DNA of 64,000 nt from positions 1-64,000 of the forward strand of contig DASQMC010000064.1 in the NCBI GenBank assembly GCA_035645695.1. Direction: 5' to 3'. Below are positions 27,342 through 34,708 of the stretch, piece by piece (position 1 is the first letter of the stretch; each line of letters begins with the position of its first letter). Source of the DNA: JAIVJZ01 sp035645695. Its GTDB lineage: Bacteria > Acidobacteriota > Blastocatellia > Pyrinomonadales > Pyrinomonadaceae. The notes under the pieces were generated by a model. The model had not been told where the DNA came from and did no database searches. It saw only the letters and a program-made list of their open reading frames with translations. A program made the translations under genes and the position numbers.

Positions 27342-27761
27342 ATGCAAAAGGAGATGCGCTTGAGCCAAGCTGAAGTTGAAATTGACGATCCTGCTATCGC
27401 CATTAATATCCGCCAGCAATTCCCCTACGTGCGTAGTGCTAAAGACCTATTCGAGTGCACGCGAAGCATGTGGCGGCTTAACCCCCGCCGTGCCGAGCGT
27501 GCTAAATATCTTTTTGCTGTGTATGACGGCATAATTCGTGAAGTGTACGAGATTCATCAATGCATTCCGGCGACCGACGAAACCAAAGAATATTGGCGTA
27601 AGCGGGAACGCGAGCAGGGTAGGAATGTTCCGGCGGCATCCCACGAGGGACGAGCTGAATTTCTCGGTCAAGTCGCCTCTGATAAGGTGCGAGCGAAATA
27701 CTTAGGTCGAAGTATTCCTGTTCGTCTCACGCAGAATCCTGTCCGCTATTTTAACTGCTAG
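27342..27761 (+). CDS. Stand-alone PUA-like/EVE-type domain protein (putative), low GC
   Basis: A 139-residue protein with noticeably lower GC than its neighbours. TRSMWRLNPRRAERAKYLFAVYDGIIREVYEI and, at the end, FLGQVASDKVRAKYLGRSI and NPVRYFNC resemble the small PUA-like module found alone or at the end of some GIY-YIG and restriction-related proteins; that family link is from memory of the pattern and not proven. If right it would bind a modified base in nucleic acid. A weak ribosome site (TTATTACAATTGATG-type) precedes it. Its base composition suggests recent transfer. It is flanked by housekeeping genes on both sides. Confidence 0.65.
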   Translation: MQKEMRLSQAEVEIDDPAIAINIRQQFPYVRSAKDLFECTRSMWRLNPRRAERAKYLFAVYDGIIREVYEIHQCIPATDETKEYWRKREREQGRNVPAASHEGRAEFLGQVASDKVRAKYLGRSIPVRLTQNPVRYFNC

Positions 27762-27814
27762 TTCTTCGTTGCGGCACAGCCCTGACGAGACTGAATGCTC
27801 TCATTCCTGCCGCG

Positions 27815-28609
27815 CTATTCCTCACGCACAAACTCGTAGAGTATCCGCAGGCGCAGTTCGTTCGGCAGGACTTCGTGGCGCACCTCTCTGGCGCGCAGGC
27901 GCAGAGACGCGCCGCTTCCCGTCTTCGTCATCGGCAGGCGCGCGGAGAGTTGTTCGGCGCGCAGAATTTCGACCGGGTTGAAGCGCGCGTCGAGCGCGTC
28001 CTGCACGAGTCCGGTGATGCCGTCGCCAAAGAGCGCGGGGACTTTCTTCAAATGCACCGCTTTGACTTCGACGCGCGCCGTGAGCGCCTGCTTCGCCGCG
28101 TCGAAGTTGAGGTTGAGGTTCGTGTCCGCCCAGCCTTCAAATTTGAGACAGCCGACGAGCGGCGCGCTGTAACTACCGCTGAAAGCGACGGGCGCAACTA
28201 TCCGCCCCGCCTGGAAACGCACCGCCGAACGCGTGCCGTTCATCTCGCGCGCCAGAGAGATTTCGCTCGCGCAATTTTTGCCGCCGCCAGCGGACGAGTT
28301 GCCGCGCCCGGCGAGCGGGAACGTGGGCGGGTTCGGCAGCGTGAACATCGCTTCGAGCAGCGCGTTGAAAAGCCGCTCGTTCAGCGTCACGACCACCTCA
28401 CCCGCCGGGATCGCCCTCGCTTCGCGCGCACGCTCTTGCGGCGGCAGGGCGAGGGCGCGCGGCGCGACGACGGAGAGGCCGAGCGCACAAAAGGCTGCGA
28501 CGGCAAAAAGGAGGCGTCGTCGTGAATTGGATGCGGGGAGCGGCGTTCGGAGAGTTGAGAGAGTTGAAAGCGTCGAAAGCATCCCGGTCTTGCCTCTGTT
28601 CTTATTCAT
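27815..28609 (-). CDS. Exported hypothetical protein
   Basis: A 264-residue protein. The first 30 residues contain LSTLSTLSTLRT, coded by a 9-bp tandem repeat, then RRRLLFAVAAFCALGLSVVA and a likely cleavage near PRALALP. The mature part has VVVTLNERLFNALLEAMF near its start and later many beta-strand-like stretches (FSGSYSAPLVGCLKFEGWAD, LNLNFDAAKQALTARVEVKAV). It resembles periplasmic lipid-binding or DUF1439-like proteins in texture only. GGATGAAGG lies just before the ATG. It is convergent with the PUA-like gene and 32 bp downstream of kdsD, probably in the same transcript. Confidence 0.65.
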   Translation of the reverse strand: MNKNRGKTGMLSTLSTLSTLRTPLPASNSRRRLLFAVAAFCALGLSVVAPRALALPPQERAREARAIPAGEVVVTLNERLFNALLEAMFTLPNPPTFPLAGRGNSSAGGGKNCASEISLAREMNGTRSAVRFQAGRIVAPVAFSGSYSAPLVGCLKFEGWADTNLNLNFDAAKQALTARVEVKAVHLKKVPALFGDGITGLVQDALDARFNPVEILRAEQLSARLPMTKTGSGASLRLRAREVRHEVLPNELRLRILYEFVREE

Positions 28610-28641
28610 CCTTCATCCTTTGCGCCTACGGCTTCGCCGCT

Positions 28642-29625
28642 TCAGATTCCGCTCCGCACGATGTCGTGCAGGCGCAGCAACCCGACGCAGACGCCCGCCC
28701 CGTCAACGACGGGCAGGACGGAGATTTGCGAAGGCCGGTCTTCCATCAGTTGCAACGCGGCATAGGCCAGCGTGTCGGGCGAAGTGGTGACGGGGTTCGG
28801 CGTCATCACCTCGCGGCTCGTGAGCGTTTCGAGATCGGCGAGGCGACGACGTTCGAGCGCGCGGCGCAGGTCGCCGTCCGTGATGATGCCCGCCAGATGC
28901 CCGTCGGGAGCGAGGACGTTGACCGCTCCCAAACTCCCGCGCGTGATCGCCTGCACCACCTCCAGAAGCGGCGCATCCGACGCAATCGTCGGGTTTTCCG
29001 CGCCCCCGTGCATCACGTCGCCGACGCGCAGCATCAACCGCTTGCCGAGACGCCCGGCCGGGTGGTTGAGCGCGAAATCTTCGGGCGTCAGTTTCTTGCA
29101 ATCCAACAGGGTCAACGCAAGCGCGTCGCCGATGGCGAGCGCGACCGTGGTGCTCGTCGTCGGCGCGAGATTGAGCGGGCAGGCTTCCTTGTCCACCGAA
29201 GCGTCTAGGCAAACGTCGGCGCGCGCGGCGAGCGTCGAACGCAAATTGCCGACGACGGCGATGATGGCCGACCGCCGGTGTTTGAGAAACGGGAGCATCG
29301 CGAGTATCTCGTCGGTCTCGCCGCTGTTACTGATCATGATGACGATGTCGGCGGGCGCGACGATGCCGAGTCCGCCGTGCAAAGCGTCGGACGGGTGCAG
29401 GTAGACGGCGAGCGTGCCGGTGCTCGTCAGCGTGGCCGCGATCTTCTGCGCTACGTTGCCAGACTTGCCGACGCCGACGACGACCACCTTGCCCTCACAC
29501 GACGCCAGCAGAGCGACCGCACGCTCCACCTCGGCGCGACCGATGCGCCCGGCCGTCGCGCCGATGGCCTCGGCCTCCAGCCTGAGAAAGCGTGTAAACT
29601 CCGTGAAGTGATTCTGTTCAGCCAT
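28642..29625 (-). CDS. kdsD: Arabinose-5-phosphate isomerase (KdsD/KpsF)
   Basis: A 327-residue protein that isomerises ribulose-5-phosphate to arabinose-5-phosphate for Kdo synthesis. The SIS domain (residues 30-190) shows VVVGVGKSGNVAQKIAATL, STGTLAVYLHPSDALHGGLG and ISNSGETDEILAMLP. APTTSTTVALAIGDALALTL is the catalytic-pocket signature. ALNHPAGRLGKRL links to two CBS domains (residues 205-325). Length and order are exactly those of the family. Together with lpxC it supports LPS synthesis. Confidence 0.95.
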   Translation of the reverse strand: MAEQNHFTEFTRFLRLEAEAIGATAGRIGRAEVERAVALLASCEGKVVVVGVGKSGNVAQKIAATLTSTGTLAVYLHPSDALHGGLGIVAPADIVIMISNSGETDEILAMLPFLKHRRSAIIAVVGNLRSTLAARADVCLDASVDKEACPLNLAPTTSTTVALAIGDALALTLLDCKKLTPEDFALNHPAGRLGKRLMLRVGDVMHGGAENPTIASDAPLLEVVQAITRGSLGAVNVLAPDGHLAGIITDGDLRRALERRRLADLETLTSREVMTPNPVTTSPDTLAYAALQLMEDRPSQISVLPVVDGAGVCVGLLRLHDIVRSGI

Positions 29626-29682
29626 GCGAAACTTTCGACAGTTAATTCATCCCGCGCGAATTTCGAGCATACGACGCGTAAA

Positions 29683-29846
29683 AGGGGAAAGGCAAAGGGG
29701 GAAAGGGGGAAAGGGGTAAGGGGGAAGGGGTAAGGGGGAAGGGGGAAAGGGGAAAGGGAAAAGGGAACGTTAACTGAAAAATCGGGAAGCGTTCGAGCAT
29801 ACAGTCTTTCCTTTTCCCCTTCACCTTTTCCCCTTACCCCTCCTCT
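29683..29846. repeat. Heptamer array H, hairpin-forming (AAGGGGG / CCCCTTA)
   Basis: Left arm 29683-29766 is twelve 7-bp purine units (AGGGGAA, AGGCAAA, GGGGGAA, AAGGGGT, AAGGGGG and others). Right arm 29805-29846 is six complementary pyrimidine units (TCTTTCC, TTTTCCC, CTTCACC, TTTTCCC, CTTACCC, CTCCTCT). It is the main content of the 311-bp gap before the small gene at 29937. The strong purine/pyrimidine strand bias could also allow triplex DNA. Confidence 0.88.
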
Positions 29847-29936
29847 CAGGCACGCGCGTTGCCGCGTTCAGCCCCGGCGTGCGCAAAGGGGTCTCCAAAC
29901 GCACGCATCTCGTACAAAATCGGAGGGACAAGCATC

Positions 29937-30134
29937 ATGGCGGAACAGAACGAGCAGCACGGAAATGCGATGCAGCAAGAAAACGGCGGAGACACTCCGT
30001 CTTCAGACACCGGCGACATACACAGCCCGCGCCCGCCCGTCGAACGCAAGACCGAAGACGGCACGGCCGGGCAGGGACTCGGCCAGATTACCGGCGCAAC
30101 CAGAGAAGACGCGGAACAAGAGGACAAACGATGA
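29937..30134 (+). CDS. Small hydrophilic protein, unknown function
   Basis: A 65-residue protein beginning MAEQNEQHGNAMQQENGG and ending GATREDAEQEDKR. It has no hydrophobic core and many Gln, Glu, Asp, Gly and Thr, so it is probably disordered. GGAGGG 9 bp before ATG 29937 supports translation. The TGA stop (30132-30134) overlaps the first unit of heptamer array I. No family is recognised. Confidence 0.5.
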   Translation: MAEQNEQHGNAMQQENGGDTPSSDTGDIHSPRPPVERKTEDGTAGQGLGQITGATREDAEQEDKR

Positions 30135-30215
30135 ACGCGGAACGCGGAACGATGAACGCGGAAGTAAAGGCAAGTTGTCTTTAGCTCATCGTTCCGCGTT
30201 CATCGTTCCGCGTTC
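30133..30215. repeat. Heptamer array I, hairpin-forming (GAACGCG)
   Basis: Left arm 30133-30167 is GAACGCG, GAACGCG, GAACGAT, GAACGCG, GAAGTAA. Right arm 30181-30215 is TTAGCTC, ATCGTTC, CGCGTTC, ATCGTTC, CGCGTTC, the complement. The left arm touches the stop of the small plus-strand gene. The right arm is translated as the last residues (ERGTMNAER) and stop of the cupin gene on the minus strand. Confidence 0.92.
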
Positions 30216-30569
30216 CATCAAGTGATCCTCGCGGCTGTAGGCGGGGCCGCAGACGAGCAGCAGGCGGATAGGTGTGTCGCCGGTGTTTTCCAGCATGTGC
30301 ATTGCGCCGCGCGGGATGAAGATCGCATCGCCCGCCGAGACATCGCGCGTCTCCCCGGCGACCGTCATACGCCCGCGCCCTTCGAGCAGGTAATAAACCT
30401 CTTCGGTCTCCAAATGATGATGCCGTCCGACGGCCGCGCCCGCGGGCAACACTTCCTCCGCCAAACTACACAACTCGATCTCCGACGTGGTGCGGTCAAC
30501 GAGCGGGCGTATCTCCGACCCGTGCGGCGTTTTGATGACGGCGGCCTGCCGGCGATTAATGACGATCAT
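30186..30569 (-). CDS. Small cupin-domain protein
   Basis: A 127-residue single-domain cupin. VGRHHHLETEEVYYLLEGRG holds cupin motif 1 (His cluster and Glu) and FIPRGAMHMLENTG motif 2 (His). Such proteins are often sugar-phosphate isomerase-like or small-molecule sensors; the substrate is unknown. The final nine or so residues come from heptamer array I and are unlikely to be part of the fold. No strong ribosome site is seen before ATG 30567-30569. Confidence 0.85.
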   Translation of the reverse strand: MIVINRRQAAVIKTPHGSEIRPLVDRTTSEIELCSLAEEVLPAGAAVGRHHHLETEEVYYLLEGRGRMTVAGETRDVSAGDAIFIPRGAMHMLENTGDTPIRLLLVCGPAYSREDHLMERGTMNAER

Positions 30570-30710
30570 AACTTACGCTCTCCCCGGTTCCTTTTTCTTC
30601 CCGCTCAGGCTGTTCTTTGAGTGCTGCTACCTTGATTCATGCTCGGCAAACAGCAACGCTGGCACGCGCGGCGCAGGCTATGTTATGTTACTTCCCGCTG
30701 CAAGTCTTGT

Positions 30711-30783
30711 GCGCCCGTAGCTCAGTGGATAGAGCGTTCGCCTCCGGAGTGAAAGGTCGTAGGTTCGACTCCTACCGGGCGTA
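30711..30783 (+). tRNA. tRNA-Arg (CCG)
   Basis: A full cloverleaf: acceptor arms GCGCCCG and CGGGCGT (one G-U pair), the D arm AGCTCAGTGGATAGAGC, an anticodon loop CTCCGGA giving CCG (Arg codon CGG), and the T arm with GGTTCGACTCC. CCA is not encoded. A weak U-poor region follows. Confidence 0.95.
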
Positions 30784-30982
30784 TCAACCTTTCCCCTTAC
30801 ACGTTCAATCGATCAAGTATGGCTCGCTTCAGAGCCGAAGAATAAATCCCGCGTGAAGTTAGAGTGGGGTTCCGTGCTGGCATCGTGTTTGCTTTGCCTG
30901 ACGGCAGGCGGCCTGCGCGCGTTTGAAAAGCGTGCAAGGTCTGGGTACATAATGCACATATTCAAGCAAGGGAGAGTTAGAG

Positions 30983-31432
30983 ATGGACGCTTTTGAATTG
31001 CTGAAAAACGATCACGCCAAAGTTTCCACGCTGTTCGACCGGATCGAACCGGCCACCGATGCCACGACCCGCCAGCAGTTGTTCGCGCAGTTGAAGCAGG
31101 AACTGGAACTCCACGCGCACATCGAAGAGACGATCCTCTATCCGGTGCTCAAAGGCATCGCCGAGACGCGCGACACCACCGAGGAAGGTTACGAGGAGCA
31201 TCAGGAAGTGAAAGACCTGCTCTCCGAACTGGAGGCGACGCCCGCCGACGGCGAGGAGTGGAGCGACCTGATCGTCGAGTTGCGGGAGAACGTCGAACAC
31301 CACGTCGAGGAAGAAGAGGGCGAGATGTTCACGATGGCACGAGAGGTGTTGAGCGAACAGCAGATCAACGATATCGGCGCACGAATGTCCGCCGAGAAAC
31401 AGCAGCGGCAAAAAGCGGCGGCGGCAAGTTGA
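30983..31432 (+). CDS. Hemerythrin-like (HHE) domain protein
   Basis: A 149-residue helical protein. Conserved iron ligands are visible in order: LLKNDHAKV, LELHAHIEETILYPVL, GYEEHQEVKDLL and LRENVEHHVEEEEGEMF. This is the HHE cation-binding pattern of non-haem di-iron proteins that bind oxygen or help repair iron centres (RIC/ScdA-like) or sense oxygen. The short Lys/Gln/Ala tail is disordered. AGGGAGAG lies 9 bp before the ATG. No partner gene is adjacent. Confidence 0.92.
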   Translation: MDAFELLKNDHAKVSTLFDRIEPATDATTRQQLFAQLKQELELHAHIEETILYPVLKGIAETRDTTEEGYEEHQEVKDLLSELEATPADGEEWSDLIVELRENVEHHVEEEEGEMFTMAREVLSEQQINDIGARMSAEKQQRQKAAAAS

Positions 31433-31618
31433 AATTGGCCGGATGAATTCTTAACGGGCGGGGCGCGGCGGCTGTAAATGTCCACGCGCCCTTTTCTTCA
31501 CGCAATAAATCCGCCCGCGACCCGTGGCGCGGCGAACGCCCGCCGCCGCGTTTGACATCAAAGACCCACCGCGTATCTCTATTCGCAGACCAAGCAAGTT
31601 CATTTTCCCGGAGAATAC

Positions 31619-33349
31619 ATGCAAAGATTCAAACTATTAAATTTCGCGCTCGCCTGCGCTTTACTGTTCAACTTCCCCGCCGCCGCGAGTGCGCAACAAT
31701 CTCAGGCGGCGGGCGCCGCCGCCACCGCCGCTGCCACCGCCGCTCCGGCCGCGACTCCGGCTCCGGTCGCGCTGCCGACCGCAACGCGCGCAACAGCCGA
31801 CACGATCACTGCGGCGCGTCTGAGCGAATACCTGCACATCGTCGCTTCCGATGCGATGGGCGGGCGCGACACGCCCTCGAAGGGTCTCGACGACACGGCC
31901 AGGTTTCTCGCCGATCACCTCGCCCGGCTCAAAATCAAACCCGCCGGCGACGACGGCACGTATTTCCAAAAAATCGAACTCGTCAGTTTCAAAATCGACT
32001 CGTCGAAGTCGAACGTCCGCGTGGGAAAGCGCGCCTTCCGGTTCGGCGAAGATTTCCTCGCGGGCACGACCAACGGCGGAGCGAGCGGCGCGCTCGTCTA
32101 TGCGGGCCACGGCTATGTCATCAAGTCGAAAAACATTAACGCCTACAAAGGCATCGACGTGCGCAACAAGATCGTCATCGCCGCCGCGAACGTGTTGCCG
32201 CAGGGCATAGTGCGCGCCGACCTCGCAGGCAACGCGGGCGAGGGCGATTGGGAGGACGCCGCGAGCTACGCGCGCAAGAACGGCGCGAAGGGACTTATCC
32301 GCATCCCGCGAAACTTCGAGCGCGTGTGGCGTTTAGGCCGCTACACGGCCGACCGTGAGAACTATCAGGTCGCGCGTTTCACGGCGGCCGGTGAAGCCGG
32401 CATGGGCACGGGCAGCGGCGGCGGCGACCTCCCGGCCATCCTCCCCTCGGCCGCGCTGCTCGACGCTTTGTTCGCCGGAGAGAAACGCACCGGGAGCGAC
32501 ATTCTGAAAGGCGTCGCCGCGGGCGACGCGGGCGAATCTTTCAGCCTCGGCGCGAACAAGCAAGCGCAGTTCACCGTCAGCATCGCCGCAAATAAGGCCA
32601 CGGCGCAGAACGTCGTCGGCGTTCTCGAAGGCAGCGACCCGACGCTCAAAAACGAGTACGTCGCCATCGGCGCGCACTACGATCACGTCGGCACGGGGGC
32701 GGCCGTGAACGGCGACAGTATCTACAACGGCGCGGACGACGACGGTTCCGGCACGGTCAGCGTGCTTGCCATCGCCGAAGCGCTGGCGCGCGGCGCGCGT
32801 CCCAGGCGTTCCGTGCTTTTCATCTGGCACTGCGGCGAAGAGAAGGGCTTATGGGGTTCGGAATACTTCACGAAATTCCCCACCGTCCCGCTCAAACAGA
32901 TCGTCGCGCAACTCAACCTGGACATGGTCGGCCGCAGCAAAAAAGAGGGCGACACGGAGGAGGCCAACCGCGACCTCTCCGGCACGGACGAAATCTACGT
33001 CATCGGCTCGAAGATGATGAGCACCGAACTCGGCGAGTTGAGCGAACGCGTCAACCGCTCTTACCTCAATCTCAATTTCAACTACAAGTACGACGACCCG
33101 GCAGACCCCAATCGCTTCTTTTTCCGCAGCGATCATTACAACTACGCACTGCACGGCATCCCCATCATCTTCTACTTCGACGGCGTCCACGAGGACTATC
33201 ACAAGCCCTCCGACTCGCCCGACAAGATCGATTATCAGAAGATGGAGAAGATCACGCGCACCGTCTCCGTCACCGCGCTCGAACTCGCCAACGCCCCCAC
33301 GCGCCCGCGCGTCGACAAACAACTTCCGCAGCAACTCCTGGGACAGTAG
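31619..33349 (+). CDS. Exported M28-family zinc aminopeptidase
   Basis: A 576-residue protein with a signal peptide (hydrophobic core to residue 20, ASAQQ) and an Ala/Thr/Pro-rich linker. Residues about 145-260 look like a PA (protease-associated) insert. The M28 catalytic domain shows IGAHYDHVG (His), NGADDDGSGTVSVL (bridging Asp), WHCGEEKGLWGSEYF (Glu pair), LNLDMVGR (Asp) and HEDYHKPSDS (His), the complete set of zinc ligands and the general base. It probably trims peptides in the periplasm. CCGGAGA lies 5 bp upstream of the ATG. Array J begins just after the stop. Confidence 0.93.
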   Translation: MQRFKLLNFALACALLFNFPAAASAQQSQAAGAAATAAATAAPAATPAPVALPTATRATADTITAARLSEYLHIVASDAMGGRDTPSKGLDDTARFLADHLARLKIKPAGDDGTYFQKIELVSFKIDSSKSNVRVGKRAFRFGEDFLAGTTNGGASGALVYAGHGYVIKSKNINAYKGIDVRNKIVIAAANVLPQGIVRADLAGNAGEGDWEDAASYARKNGAKGLIRIPRNFERVWRLGRYTADRENYQVARFTAAGEAGMGTGSGGGDLPAILPSAALLDALFAGEKRTGSDILKGVAAGDAGESFSLGANKQAQFTVSIAANKATAQNVVGVLEGSDPTLKNEYVAIGAHYDHVGTGAAVNGDSIYNGADDDGSGTVSVLAIAEALARGARPRRSVLFIWHCGEEKGLWGSEYFTKFPTVPLKQIVAQLNLDMVGRSKKEGDTEEANRDLSGTDEIYVIGSKMMSTELGELSERVNRSYLNLNFNYKYDDPADPNRFFFRSDHYNYALHGIPIIFYFDGVHEDYHKPSDSPDKIDYQKMEKITRTVSVTALELANAPTRPRVDKQLPQQLLGQ

Positions 33350-33363
33350 AAGGAAGGGCGGAG

Positions 33364-33451
33364 GGATGAGGGATGAGGGATGAAGTAAGAAAAGCGCTCA
33401 ATCCTTTGAAGGCTTTCTCATTCATCCCTCATCCCTCACCCCTCATCCCTT
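33364..33451. repeat. Heptamer array J, hairpin-forming (GGATGAG / ATCCCTC)
   Basis: Left arm 33364-33384 is GGATGAG, GGATGAG, GGATGAA, extended by imperfect units on both sides. Right arm 33424-33451 is ATCCCTC, ATCCCTC, ACCCCTC, ATCCCTT, the complement. It lies between the M28 peptidase stop and the tRNA-Lys promoter and may act as the peptidase's 3' hairpin. Confidence 0.9.
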
Positions 33452-33458
33452 GCCTTCC

Positions 33459-33485
33459 TTGACACTCCCCCGGTCATCATATAAT
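33459..33485 (+). promoter_or_regulatory. tRNA-Lys promoter
   Basis: TTGACA at 33459-33464 and TATAAT at 33480-33485 are both perfect sigma-70 consensus boxes, spaced by 15 bp, which is shorter than the usual 17. Transcription would begin a few bases before the tRNA at 33499. Confidence 0.75.
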
Positions 33486-33498
33486 TTCTTCACATCGC

Positions 33499-33571
33499 GG
33501 GCCGATAGCTCAGTTGGTAGAGCAGCAGACTCTTAATCTGCGGGTCGCTGGTTCGAGCCCAGCTCGGCTCA
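33499..33571 (+). tRNA. tRNA-Lys (CTT), integration target
   Basis: Acceptor arms GGGCCGA and TCGGCTC pair (one G-U). The D arm is AGCTCAGTTGGTAGAGC, the anticodon stem GCAGA/TCTGC, the loop CTCTTAA giving anticodon CTT (Lys codon AAG), and the T arm CTGG-TTCGAGC-CCAG. The discriminator is A and CCA is not encoded. The 3' half from 33527 is the left attachment repeat of the integrative element, so this gene is a hybrid: the host's 5' half and the element's 3' half. Confidence 0.96.
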
Positions 33572-33588
33572 TCAATAGATAGAACAAG
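33527..33588 (+). repeat. attL: left 62-bp direct repeat
   Basis: 62 bp identical to 48866-48927. It covers the anticodon loop, the T arm and acceptor 3' side of tRNA-Lys and 17 bp beyond. Tyrosine integrases commonly use the anticodon or T loop of tRNA genes as the crossover site. Confidence 0.95.
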
Positions 33589-33620
33589 TTAGGGCATCCG
33601 TGATGGATGCCCTAACTTGT
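33584..33620 (+). terminator. tRNA-Lys terminator, element-supplied
   Basis: A 16-bp perfect stem (33584-33599 with 33605-33620) around loop GTGAT, followed by TTTGTG. It ends tRNA-Lys transcription. The crossover lies upstream, so this copy came with the element; the host's own version stands at 48923-48960. Confidence 0.85.
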
Positions 33621-33647
33621 TTTGTGTGCCTATAGTGTGCCAATCAT

Positions 33648-33923
33648 TTAGGCTTTTGGCTTGGCAGGAAGTTTAGCGGGTAGGTTTAGATCATCGTCGG
33701 CCAGCACATCTATCGAAATCCCCGCTAGCCTTGCGTAGTACAACAGCACGAGCAGGCTTGGCTCTCGCTCACCAAGTTCAAACTTCGAGACGTGCTTCGC
33801 GTCAATCAAGTTTCCAGTTTCGAGCCGCTTGACGAGTTCCCTTTGTGAGAGGCCGAAAGCGTCTCTAATCGTGCGGAGTTTTTCGGCCAAGCGTTCAGGC
33901 TTCGCACGGGGCTTTCTTCCCAT
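33648..33923 (-). CDS. XRE-family HTH regulator
   Basis: A 91-residue protein. LRTIRDAFGLSQRELVKRLE and KHVSKFELGEREPSLLVLLYYARLAG form the typical five-helix Cro/C1 HTH. The tail is a short Pro/Lys-rich segment. AGGAGG 10 bp before ATG 33921-33923 fixes the start. That ribosome site and the start codon are both inside a 9-bp hairpin (33919-33944), and an 18-bp perfect palindrome (33955-33972) lies 32 bp upstream, so autoregulation at two levels is likely. It is the leftmost gene of the element, next to attL, and may control the excision or lysogeny-like state. Confidence 0.88.
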   Translation of the reverse strand: MGRKPRAKPERLAEKLRTIRDAFGLSQRELVKRLETGNLIDAKHVSKFELGEREPSLLVLLYYARLAGISIDVLADDDLNLPAKLPAKPKA

Positions 33924-33944
33924 CAGGTGCAGCCTCCTGATGGG
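33919..33944 (-). promoter_or_regulatory. Hairpin masking the XRE gene's ribosome site and start codon
   Basis: On the minus strand CCCATCAGG (33944-33936) pairs with CCTGATGGG (33927-33919). The 5' arm takes the first part of the AGGAGG ribosome site and the 3' arm contains the ATG. Loop is AGGCTGCA. Such a structure would lower translation initiation unless opened. Confidence 0.65.
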
Positions 33945-33954
33945 ACTTGGCAAT

Positions 33955-33972
33955 TACCGACAATTGTCGGTA
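33955..33972. promoter_or_regulatory. 18-bp perfect palindromic operator
   Basis: TACCGACAATTGTCGGTA is fully palindromic. It stands 32 bp before the start of the XRE gene, the usual place for an autoregulatory operator. The next 377 bp (33973-34349) hold no recognisable gene. Confidence 0.75.
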
Positions 33973-34349
33973 TGATGCGTGCTCGTTCGCTAGTCGCCGT
34001 GAGAATGAACCTTTCATCTCTAACGGCGATGCTCATTCACTCTTTAGAGGTTGAGGTTGAGCTACGCATAACCGTCGCTAATTATCAAAGCTAGACGCGT
34101 GGCATCATAACAGACCGCGCCAGAGTTAGACTTGCCTCTGTCAAGCTCGTATCAACTGGCAAAGGCGTGCGGGGCTTGTGGCAAGGACAGCGCATGCCCT
34201 GCGCATGATACTGAGTTTACTACCGCTTCGATGCTCAAAATTTTCTCGCAGTGCCGCGCAATTGTTGTATATTCCCGCCGGACACACGAAGATTGTGCCG
34301 CCAGTGAGCCTCACGGCAGCATACAATTAGCTTGAACTGTTCCGCTGGC

Positions 34350-34574
34350 TTAGAGCAGCGGGAGCAGTGTTTGAAGCAGGGTGAGCGCGATCTCCGTCAG
34401 GCTATCTTCCTCCGACGCGGGATCGGCTGCTTCCATCCAAATTGCGCCGTTTGTCGTCGGCGGTGGCGGCGGTGGCGTCTTCTCCATCCAAATTGCGCCG
34501 TCATCAGCGAAGGTAGACGTGGAGAACACAAACGCCAAGACCAACGCGGCAATAGCATTTCGATAGCTTTTCAT
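34350..34574 (-). CDS. Small secreted peptide precursor with duplicated GAIWME motif
   Basis: A 74-residue product. The signal peptide is plain (MKSYRNAIAALVLAFVFSTSTFA). The mature part starts DDGAIWMEK, then PPPPPP, then TTNGAIWMEAADP, so the hexapeptide GAIWME occurs twice, coded by a 19-bp exact repeat (34432-34450 and 34483-34501). The C-terminus is hydrophobic: LTEIALTLLQTLLPLL. Purine-rich AAGGAAAAGAAGAG precedes the ATG. It is divergent from the TPR-receiver gene at 34709, 134 bp away, with a 10-bp hairpin in between. The layout (signal, repeated short motif, Pro linker) recalls peptide pheromone precursors. No such role is proven. Confidence 0.7.
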   Translation of the reverse strand: MKSYRNAIAALVLAFVFSTSTFADDGAIWMEKTPPPPPPTTNGAIWMEAADPASEEDSLTEIALTLLQTLLPLL

Positions 34575-34629
34575 CTCTTCTTTTCCTTTTGAGGTAGTTG
34601 GTGAAACCAGACCCGACTGGTTTTGATTT

Positions 34630-34654
34630 GCGGCCTATCTTGTTGATAGGCCGC
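34630..34654. promoter_or_regulatory. Inverted repeat between peptide gene and TPR-receiver gene
   Basis: GCGGCCTATC (34630-34639) pairs perfectly with GATAGGCCGC (34645-34654) around TTGTT. Its place between divergent start codons suggests an operator, possibly of the TPR-HTH protein, or a leader hairpin. Confidence 0.6.
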
Positions 34655-34708
34655 AGCTTTGGCCTGTCTGACTAGTTCTTGCCAAGTGCAAAGAAAGCGA
34701 GTCCTCAC

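Noticed and set aside
34132..34335. 67-residue plus-strand frame in the gap between XRE and peptide genes
   Set aside because: No ribosome site, no recognisable motif, atypical composition; left as non-coding.
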